The position numbers and the translations under genes were made by a program. Below are positions 37,983 through 46,130 of a DNA stretch of 46,130 nucleotides, in pieces (positions within the stretch are counted from its first letter, which is position 1; every line of letters begins with the position of its first letter). Origin of the DNA: Trichinella spiralis (Eukaryota; Nematoda; Enoplea; Trichinellida; Trichinellidae); contig CM012953.1 of assembly GCA_000181795.3 (NCBI GenBank), forward strand, positions 18,342,177 through 18,388,306, given 5' to 3'. The notes beneath the pieces are model-generated. The model saw only the letters and a program-made list of their open reading frames with translations, was not told the DNA's origin and ran no database searches.

Positions 37983-39130
37983 TTATACAGGATGATATTT
38001 GTTCATTAACTTCTTGAACAGTTTTTTCGTAATGAAAAGTCCGATAATCTGAAAAGTGTTGATAAATCGAAATAAAATAAAATAATATGCATTTCAGTTA
38101 CCTCAAAAGGAATGCCAATTAAACTCACGGAAAATGTAATTAGACAATTTTCATTTATCCAAGTCATTATCTTATCATAGCATCCCTAAAAATTAAAACT
38201 TGAAATCTGAAACAAACATCAAATAATACTTTTTGCGCAAACCTCCTTATGTACTGCTTTTTCTGGCTGTCGATCATATGTATATTCTACGCATCGTTGA
38301 TCAATTGGATATAAATTGTGCGGTGGATAAGCGTCTTGACGTTGCGCACAGCAAGATACTGGAACATAATACACTGTACCAGGACTATGAACAATTTGCC
38401 AGTAACTGAACATATAATCTTCAGAGCTATTTGAGCCGCAACATTTCTGCTAAAAATAAATTTATTCCATCAAACAAAACAACATGGATAAGTTTAAAAT
38501 TTTAAACAAACATTTCATTACATAAAACTGTACGGAATCCAACAATTCAGTCACCCAGGCTTGTCGTCCATAACGCTCGTGGATTAAGTTGTATAAATAA
38601 CCATCCAGCCGATTATTGACCTGCAAAATACTGTTCTCAACATGCGATCAGTAAATCTTCAGATTTAAACCTTATCATAATAAGCTGCAACCAACGCTGA
38701 TACAATGCACTGACCAATCAAAAGAAGTATAATTGCAACAAAACACTAAATTTTTGAAAGTATTATAAATCTGCAAAGTAAAACGAAGAGCAATTTACAA
38801 AGCCAATTAAACAGGTGGCTTCTTTCAATGCAGCCAAACAGCCTAACAAGCCAACTGCAACAAGACAAATACCAACTGCCATAAGCAGTGAAACTGCATA
38901 TCTGAGCAACGGATCGTTTTCATAAAAGTTTACATAATCCAAAGATATTCTTCTGCGTGGATCGACAAGCATCCAAATGCTGACAGCCAAAAATATGCAG
39001 CCAATCAACTGAAAATGAACCAAAAGTTCGTCAAATGATAGTAAAATTTAGACCATACAGTTACCCAAAAAAGTATGCAACAAACAGAAAACCATGCTTT
39101 ATTGGTACCCACAGATATTCTGGACTGCAT
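37983..39130 (-). CDS. tetraspanin with six-cysteine large loop
   Basis: A four-pass membrane organiser. Seven exons, all with phase-0 introns, give 268 residues: 39,130-39,065; 39,008-38,799; 38,745-38,671; 38,620-38,522; 38,449-38,243; 38,185-38,102; 38,048-37,983 (TAA). TM1 is formed by AWFSVCCILFW plus LIGCIFLAVSIWML, followed by DP; TM2 by LLMAVGICLVAVGLLGCLAAL; TM3 by CFVAIILLLIGQCIVSALVAA; TM4 by LITFSVSLIGIPFEIIGLFI. The large outer loop carries the diagnostic CCG (QKCCGSNSS) and the PVSCC motif, with later cysteines in QRCVEY and GCYDKI, six in total. The basic tail KKLFKKLMNKYH is cytoplasmic. Which vertebrate tetraspanin it matches best cannot be told by eye. A weak CTGCAG acceptor-like site lies 37 bases before the ATG. 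Confidence 0.94.
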
Positions 39131-40062
39131 CGAAAAATTATGCTTAATTTGAACTTCGGCAAAGAACCTGCAGCAACTAGACATTCATTTGATAAATAAG
39201 ATGCCGCATGCACCAAAATTACAATTCAGTACAAAAATTTCACGCAACTGATCATTGTTTCATTATTATCAATCATTCTTTATTAAAAATTTCTTCTTCT
39301 AATTACTATTATTAAAATTATACAAATTTTTATAAATTAGAATTATCTCAAGCACAAAATTGCAAAATACGTGATATGATCAACTTCAACATGCTCAAGT
39401 ATGCAAAAAGTAAGTTAACAATTCAAATTAATTTTGCGAAAAACATTTTAATATTTAGATTTAAATATGAAACAAAACATCACTAATTAAAGCAAACAAA
39501 TAATTGAAATTTAAAACTTTCATTAAATTAGAAATAAAAAATGCACCGACAGCTACAATGCCATATCATCAGCATACAAAACCACTGCAAAGAGGACTGC
39601 ATTTTTAATAAGTACAGCGTTGAAACAGAAAAGTCATTATTTATTTTGTAACATTCTACAAATAGTTCAAAGCAATTTCGGAGCTGTTCTACTCTGAACA
39701 AAGCAATAATTTTTTACATATGATTCTTAAAAACCACATTTAAATTTCATTAATCAGCACACCCTGCAAGTAACGTTTACTGTACAAATTAAATAGTTTA
39801 CAGTACTATAAATATTCAAGTTTAAATTCAATATTTTTACATGCTAAACAAATGGAAAGCAAATATTGACATAACTTCACTTTAATTGAAAACTACTTTT
39901 TAAAAAATAATTGCTTTTTTCTTTACTACTTTTGCAAATGAAATAAAATGTGAACCCATCTACAGTCCTTAGTACACAATTTCAAATCAGAATTTGATAA
40001 ATGAATCACATTTTGTGTTAAAGCTTATACATAACAGTACAATTACATTTATGTAAAAAATT
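39131..40062. other. AT-rich intergenic DNA between tetraspanin and yipf-6
   Basis: About 930 AT-rich bases containing the 3' UTR of yipf-6 and the upstream region of the tetraspanin gene (both minus strand). No gene or clear repeat was seen. The distance argues against a tight operon. Confidence 0.6.
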
Positions 40063-41237
40063 TTAATGCACGTAAGATAATATCAACCACGCAATGACAA
40101 TATAAAAAAAACAAAGTGGATAAACGGCCAGCGCTTTCCGACTTTCTGGATATGTTCCATATAAAAAAGTAATGGAAGCTAAATAAAACATGCTACACTT
40201 TGTAAAATAAATAAAAATACCAGGTAGCTTATAGCTTTAGCTGTACTCACCATAACAAGACCAAATCAATGAAACAATAACTACAAATAAACGAAGGAAC
40301 ACGATAAAAGTCGTTGAATAAGATTCTTGAAGAGAAAGAATTCTGCAAAAGGAGACAGCAATAGAAAGCGGCAATAAGCAGTATCCCAAAATGCAAAGAC
40401 TTTGAAAAACAGATCTAGAGTAAAAGCGCACATTTACAACAGTTAACAACTCAACATAAATGATTCATGTCTAACATTGTCCCGCCAAGCAACTTTATAT
40501 TTATAGTAACTATGCAAGCACCAAACCAAGTTATCGCAAACGCTTCAGTAAACCTTGGTTCTTTTCCAGAGCCATCATTAGAATGCAGCATTCTGTTGTA
40601 AAAATATAAAACCATTTTCATATGCGAACAACAAATGCGTAAACTTACACAGCAATAAAGACGCACAAAAATAAAGGACCCCACAAATCCCCTATAAATG
40701 TAAAAATTAACACAAATTATAGCAATCAGTTAAACTTACAGTCACGTATGAGCTGATTTTCTGATCTTGGAAAAATTACCGCACGTAACTTTGATGACAC
40801 CGCTTTCAAATCCCGTAGCTAAAAACGTAAATAATGTTCCAAAAAATTCAAACAAATAACAAAGCATAATTTTTAACAGCTATAGTTCACATTTTTCTAT
40901 TATTATCAACATTTTTCTATATGAAACTTAATTATTATTTTATTAAAACAAAAATTAAATTAATTAAAAAAAAAGGTTACCGACAACTGCATATTGGGAT
41001 ACTTACAATTCTAGACAATGAATCATAAATAACACTTAAACTTAAATACAGGATTGAAAAATTCGTAAATCATTAAAAATTATTTACAAATGAAATACCC
41101 TATTTTAATTTCATCAATTTAACAGAATAAATTTCACTAAATTTAAAAGCATTTCAAAAACATCATTTTACAATGGTTTTCAAAACAGGTTCATCCAAAG
41201 TTGCTGATCCATTATCAATCACACCATCTGCGTCCAT
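40063..41237 (-). CDS. yipf-6: YIPF6-type Yip1-family Golgi membrane protein
   Basis: A multi-pass Yip1-domain protein of the Golgi; family members bind Rab GTPases and YIPF partners in vesicle traffic. Six exons fit one frame of 194 residues: 41,237-41,172; 40,818-40,740; 40,691-40,649; 40,592-40,476; 40,414-40,251; 40,178-40,063 (TAA). Landmarks matching human YIPF6 in order are RDLKAVSSKL, the hallmark RDWDLWGPLFLCVFIAV (spanning an exon junction), FAITWFGACIVTINIKLLGG, FQSLCILGYCLLPLSIAV, LFVVIVSLIWS and RKALAVYPLCFFYIVIAWLI. Five membrane segments are expected. The N terminus is about 40 residues shorter than human. However, the first exon stays open upstream to an AG at 41,280, so up to 14 more residues or another exon are possible. 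Confidence 0.93.
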
Positions 41238-41279
41238 GTTGCCGCTCAAAAATTTATCATGCTGGATTATAACATTTTC

Positions 41280-41281
41280 CT
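41280..41281 (-). promoter_or_regulatory. candidate trans-splice acceptor of yipf-6
   Basis: TTTTTTAAACAG on the minus strand ends 42 bases before the chosen ATG. It could be a spliced-leader acceptor or a normal intron end feeding a further 5' exon. Confidence 0.4.
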
Positions 41282-41640
41282 GTTTAAAAAATCAGTAATT
41301 ACAAAATGCCAATAAAAAATAAAATAAACCAAACTGTTGGTAAAAAATCAAGCTTCGCTGAACTTTGCTTTGCCATATAGTATTCAATTATGAGCAAATT
41401 CAATCAGTATTGATATCATATCCACATTTTAACTTCTCATGAATATGCAAACAAGATTACGTGTTGACAATACGTAAGACAGTAAATTCTACTGTATTCG
41501 TATTTAAAAAGCAGGTTTCTCAACAAATCTGATAATTTTCATTTTTTATTGTTTAAAAATTATATTTCTCATTTCACCACATTATATTATTATTTAATGA
41601 AACAGATAATAATGTAAAACAGCAAAAGTTTGTTCAAGAA
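41282..41640. other. AT-rich DNA upstream of yipf-6
   Basis: Nothing recognised on either strand. Confidence 0.5.
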
Positions 41641-41689
41641 AACCCCTAAATACACCGTAGGAAATCATTCGGTAGCGAACCCTGTGACT

Positions 41690-42112
41690 CTGTACCTGAA
41701 TTCAAATTACGGTAGTTTACCGTAGGTTGAAAGAGAGCGGCTGAGTTGGCAGTGAGGTGTGCGTGATCTGAATGGTAGTGTCAGTAATAAACGTTCTATT
41801 TATGAGTTTGTGTACATTTATTGTGTTGTGAGTTGCCTGCACTTTCGATCAATAAAGTGTGTTTCTATCGGTTTGTCATGCTTTGTGTCGCGGTCAGAGG
41901 GAACGTGAGTCGGATCGCGGTTAATTGATCATTGTAGATATGACCTACCGTCGAATAAAATTTTACAGTCCACCTGATCGACGGCGATACCAGTATTCAC
42001 TCTCGCTTTCAATCTGACTCCACGTGACTACGTCACACGCACACATCTTACACGGCATACGGTAGCATGTTCAGATTGTCAGGCTCGAGCAAAATAATTT
42101 TTAACAGTTTCC
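41690..42112 (-). repeat. LTR at the 3' side of the BEL/Pao fossil
   Basis: Lies directly after the integrase end. It has GACTACGTCACACG, TACGGTAGCATG and a GTCAGGCTCGAGC string at 42,079, matching TGGTCAGGCTCAAAC near 13,095 in the BEL copy at 11.7-13.1 kb. The left part has ATTACGGTAGTTTACCGTAG (41,708-41,727), a short inverted repeat, and an AATAAACGTT. Confidence 0.6.
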
Positions 42113-44200
42113 CGCTCGATGGACTCCATCCATCACTACGTCATGGTTAGCTCAAACAGGACCAGCGATCGGCTTGGACGAGTCAACACTCTGCGGGCGG
42201 TCTGCACTCGCACTGACCGGATGACGCCATCACTTCCCGGCAGAGTTGCGGTGATCACTCTGAGTTTCCACTGATTGCACGGGATCCCTTCGACTCGCAA
42301 GAGCCCCTCTGAATCCACAAAGGGAGCGAGTAGAGCCAGCGGCTCTCCACTTCACATGCTGTTCGGTCAGGAAGAGATCCGTGACACCGGGAAAGCTTCC
42401 GCATGGATCTCCTTGATCCCGCGTTTCTCAGCCTCTTGCCATTTGCACAACGATAACGACCCTCCATTCTTCCTTCCATCTCTGGAAGACCGCGCGTTCG
42501 TCACGAATCGAACGCAATAAGCGGTGATCCGCACCAGCCGCTCCATCTTGCTGTGCTTGCCAGGGTCGATGACCTTCTGCAGCCCTGGTCTTCTCGCAGT
42601 CGTGATAAGCACAGTCATCACTTTCCGTTCAAGACTCGTTAGCTCTCTCTCCTCCGGAGAGAGTGGTGCTGTCGTGCGCGGCCACTGGTCTTCAGACTCC
42701 CTAATCCACGTGGGACTATTCCACCAGAACTGATCCCCAACGAGCTTTTCCAAGCTGCAACCGCGGCTCAGCTTGTCAGCAGGGTTGTCCGCCGTCAGAC
42801 AATGCACTCACTGGGATGGTTCCGTGAGGTTGAGGATCTGCTGAACCAGGTTCGCCACGATGGACTTCCATCTCTGGAGATCACCCTTGATCCAACTTAA
42901 GGTGACACTACTGTCATTCTAGCATGTGGAGCAGTACAGGGGGAGACACAATTCGCGTTCTAGGTGCGCTTTCAAGCGTGCCGCTTTTTTTCTGTCTGAC
43001 GGGGGAGCAGAATCAGGTCTCCACAGCAGGCCAACAAAATCTCTCGATCCATCGTAACTGACTGATTCTTTGAATCGCTTCATCGCTGAATCCTCCATTC
43101 AGACGTCGGCGGTCAGCAGTATCCCAACAGACCTACCTCCCAGAACCGTAGCAGTAACTGAGCGACGTCATCTACCATCTGGGTCAACAGAGCAGTCTCC
43201 TCGCTGCTCATTGAGGGCTGTGCAGTCAGGCCGCAAAGAATGCAGCCGAAGATGCTTTCGACGGCAGTTGGAGTGTTTTTTCTGCCCCTTCTCTCCTGAC
43301 TTCCCAAGACTTGGAAGTAGGCATCAAGTCTGATCAACACATGGATAGGTGTCAGGCTCAGTGGTATGTCAGGTAACGTTTCCGGTGGCAGATCACTGCC
43401 AAAGGGCCACGGCATCGTCGCAGATCTTCGAGATGCATAGGGCAGTCAACTGCAACTTCTTCCCTGACGAGTGCGCCACATCTGATACAGGAGCGACTCT
43501 GTGCTGCACTCGGCGAACATCAGGTGTCTTCACCCGGAGACCGTTTACTCTTTTCACGGTCATCGCATTCGACAGACCCTTCTCCATCCAAGGGGAAGAT
43601 TCATCCTCCTCTTCAAGTCACTGACTCCTTGCTGGTGACCGCATCTGCTTGGTGGAACCCTCTTTCTGTCGACCATCGCTCTTCGCTCTCATCTGCCGTT
43701 TGTGCCGTGGGTCTCTTTGGCGTTTCTCGCTCTGATTGGTGGCCTCCCATTCCAGCAGCGCATTCCGTGTCAATCCCGGTTTCCTCCTCAGACAATCCCC
43801 TCTGCGATGTTCCTTCTGCAGACAGACAAAACAAAGGTGGAGCCTGCGCACACATCAGCATCTTTCTGGCACAGGATGTTTCAGTAACCGCGAACACTCA
43901 TCGGTCAAATGGTTGCCGCCACACATAGGGCACGCCTCTCCAAGCTCCACGCATACCACCGCAGTCGTGAAGTGCAATTCTGATTTCTCTCTCCTCGCGT
44001 CCTCCGGCTTATTCTTCATCGTAGTAGCTTGATCAGAGCTTATCGGCCTCTCAATTGCACTCATCGATTGCTCCACTTCCAATCTCAGATTTTCCGTGTT
44101 TCTCACATCATCAAAGAGCTCAACTTGATCCTGGAGGAACAGAAGGAAGGCTGGTAGGTCCGCCACCAGTCTACCATCCTCCAAAGTCAGCTTGTCCCAC
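41690..44200 (-). mobile_element. BEL/Pao retrotransposon fossil
   Basis: Minus-strand BEL/Pao parts in order, right to left. The gag C-terminal half has zinc motifs CPMCGGNHLTDEC and CFVCLQKEHRRGDC. A protease/linker segment reads LIRLDAYFQVLGSQERRGRK and PTAVESIFGCILCG. A remnant of the RNase H end reads NPADKLSRGCSLEKLVGD, then WWNSPTWI. The integrase C terminus reads VITATLPGSDGVIRSVRVQT and LTRPSRSLVLFE. LTR-like DNA follows (about 41,690-42,110), with a minus-strand start GTTAAAAATTATTTTGCTCG and the TACGGTAGCA string. Much of the polymerase is absent and the rest is broken in several places, so it is old. The left LTR edge is approximate. Confidence 0.9.
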
Positions 44201-44202
44201 TG

Positions 44203-44285
44203 GATGATAACGATAAAAATGATAAAAATTAATGATAAAATGATAAAAATAAAAATGATGATAATGATGATAAAAATGATTATTG
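44203..44285 (+). repeat. imperfect (GATAAAAAT)n / (GAT)n low-complexity run
   Basis: About 80 bases of irregular GATAAAAAT and GATGAT units at the right edge of the BEL/Pao fossil. Confidence 0.9.
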
Positions 44286-44289
44286 AAAA

Positions 44290-44570
44290 CGTCGATCACT
44301 AAAAAGTATAAACTTCACTAATAATATATTGGAAAAACAAAATTTCAATGAATGATAAAACTTATAAATCTTGATTGAAACAATTCCCAAATTAGGAATA
44401 TTTTCATTATTAATGTTACATCACCACTATTAAAGTTACGTAATCCTAAATGGAATATTTGAACCAATGAAATGAAAAAACATTACAGCTAATCACAAAT
44501 GAAGAGTTTGAATCAATGAGCAACTAGATAAGGAAAACCTATAAGACGACGAACTGCAGGTCGAATAAGA
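44290..44570. other. AT-rich DNA, nothing seen
   Basis: No gene or repeat recognised. Confidence 0.4.
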
Positions 44571-45060
44571 AAGCGAGTTTAACGACCAGTAAAATTAGAT
44601 CGTGAAAATTTGTCCCAAAATCGACCATCCCAAGTTGGTGATACTAAATCCAGCCGACGTAGACTATGACAAAGCGACTCTCCCATACAGGGAAGGATAT
44701 TCTGGACAGATCAGCGCTGATCATGTCAGGGTAACACACTCTCTGGTCTCTGTGCGCAGGGCGTGGTCAGGGCAGGAATGCTGTGAACCCACTGCCCTGA
44801 AGATCACTATCACAGCAAGCCGCCAAACGCAGTCAAGGGCAAGCAGAATCCCATGTGGCGCGCAGGATTAACCAGTTGTTCGTCTAACAACTGCCGCCTG
44901 CACAAACAATCCAGCAACGGTAATGATTAAACCATTACAAGGCCATCAGCGTGGCGGGTCAAGGGACGATCAAAGAGGCTGAACCCTGGAAGCTCTACGG
45001 CAGCTTACGGAAGTTTAGAACAGCTCCGGCATAGCGCGCGCTGCCCACGATGCCTCATGC
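44571..45060 (+). other. GC-richer patch, unrecognised
   Basis: Distinctly GC-richer than its flanks, with an 89-residue plus-strand open frame (44,602-44,871; starts MKICPKIDHPKLVILNPADV) that I do not recognise. It contains CTACGGCAGCTTACGGAAG near 44,996, weakly like the LTR motif elsewhere. It is more likely repeat-derived than a host gene. Confidence 0.3.
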
Positions 45061-45440
45061 AATTAAACGCATTCCAGTCGTACGCATTTGAAGGTCACAA
45101 AATTACAGTCGATTCAGATATACCACGCAATTCACATACTACAATCTATATATCTCTAAAATCCGTAGAGTTTTTGCTACTATGTATTATAACTATCACT
45201 ATCGACAAATCTAAACATCACCAAGACACTTTTACCTTTATTATATCACAAAATAAAATTTATCATACAACAATGCACAGTCCAAAGCACTGCAAGGAAG
45301 TACTCATAAATACGTATTGTGAATATTATACCAGATTGATCAGTATTAAAAAACCTTTTTTTATAAGTTTATATTTTATTGCACCACAACAAAGATGAAA
45401 TGTGATAGCAATAACCCAGAAAAAGCAACAAAAATGATAG
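45061..45440. other. AT-rich DNA, nothing seen
   Basis: A 113-residue plus-strand open frame has low-complexity composition and no motif. I do not call a gene. Confidence 0.4.
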
Positions 45441-45447
45441 GAAATAA

Positions 45448-45495
45448 AATAATGATTTTTATTTTTCACCATTCAACAACAACAACAATAAATAA
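45448..45495 (-). repeat. shared tail motif, copy 3
   Basis: TGATTTTTATTTTTCACC then ATTCAACAACAACAACAATA, matching 13,205-13,242 and, inverted, 17,278-17,322. Confidence 0.5.
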
Positions 45496-45499
45496 ACAT

Positions 45500-46130
45500 A
45501 CATTTAGTAGAACAAAATGTGCATAGTGAGAACAAAACAAAACGGAAAAGATGAAACCATGTATCCTTTGTGTTTGGTAAAGAGCCATCAATGACCCGCA
45601 TCAACGCTGATTCAGAAAACTATGCATAAGGGTTGTAAAAAGCATCCGACTAGCTCGATCTGCATTGTGATACTTAAAAATTTATAAAAGAAAATCATTC
45701 CTTCCACAATTTCAGCAGTACAGATGTTCATTCTTTTTAATATACGGATGAAATATGAAGAATTCACAATACTGCTACGGATGAGACGCATCGGCACATA
45801 AATGCCATCGCTGCCGTAAATGTGGAAATGCACGCAAAGGTACTGTATCACATATCACACAATTACCTTGTTACGCGTTCTCTCCGCATATGCTGTAGTA
45901 ATATCTTATTGAGTCAATCTTCGCAATGGTGGGTAGGTAAGTTCACAGGCAGCTGAAGACGATCCAAATGAGGGTCTCACCGGTGAAATGGTACACAATA
46001 CACCGGTACCCCAAAGATTCCTAATTGAAATATGTGTCCCAGCCAACAAATTAATCGATGGACCCTATGCTATCTTGTATACTAGTATGATACAACAGTC
46101 ACATTCAGTGTCTCTTTCACTGGGCCGAGT
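45500..46130. repeat. repeat-like right edge with possible Penelope-type motif
   Basis: No gene supported. The string CTGAAGACGATCCAAATGAG (45,953-45,972), then GGTCTCACCGGTGAAATGG, resembles the CTGANGA...GATCC...GGATCGAAAC end motif of Penelope-like elements and their hammerhead fold. A minus-strand open frame at 45,612-45,851 is not recognised. Confidence 0.25.

Noticed and set aside
45057-45398. 113-residue plus-strand open frame
   Set aside because: Low-complexity AT-rich composition, no recognised domain, no splice partners or promoter context.

Overview
The window looks like a piece of an AT-rich invertebrate genome, most likely a nematode. Six ordinary animal genes are split by short GT-AG introns. 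Several have a splice-acceptor AG just before the start codon, and two same-strand genes sit only 149 bases apart, which looks like trans-splicing and an operon. The species call is inference; no gene here is diagnostic on its own.

Bases 1-25,000 are a graveyard of repeats with no host gene that I can support. It holds a minus-strand Ty3/Gypsy fossil (about 5.99-10.18 kb), three BEL/Pao-type fossils (gag at 11.7-13.1 kb, LTR-gag-protease at 22.1-24.6 kb, and one beyond the genes at 41.7-44.2 kb), and an older gag/protease-like piece at 1-0.9 kb. Two head-to-head copies of another LTR element (4.31-5.99 and 14.87-16.51 kb) bracket the Gypsy copy. There is also a hAT DNA transposon remnant (17.6-18.5 kb), a pair of roughly 270-base inverted repeats (20.48 and 24.66-24.95 kb), a pair of 300-base direct repeats (18.62 and 21.82 kb) and one 10-N assembly gap at 18,609. 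The retroelement coding parts are visibly GC-richer than the host DNA.

Bases 25,400-41,300 hold the host genes, in order: mrps-26 (+), ttc-1 (+), a PWWP2-type chromatin gene (-), a 4.6-kb AT-rich gap, prmt-1 (+), a tetraspanin (-) and yipf-6 (-). The exon maps below were worked out from splice sites, reading-frame phase and remembered family sequences. Each joins into one open frame. Functions cover the mitochondrial small ribosomal subunit, a TPR co-chaperone adaptor, H2A.Z/chromatin reading, arginine methylation, a membrane scaffold and Golgi membrane traffic. Apart from the candidate mrps-26/ttc-1 operon, the neighbours share no obvious pathway.

Bases 41,690-46,130 return to repeats: a BEL/Pao fossil, low-complexity DNA, an unrecognised GC-rich patch, and a possible Penelope-type end motif near the right edge. 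I found no CRISPR array, rRNA or convincing tRNA gene.
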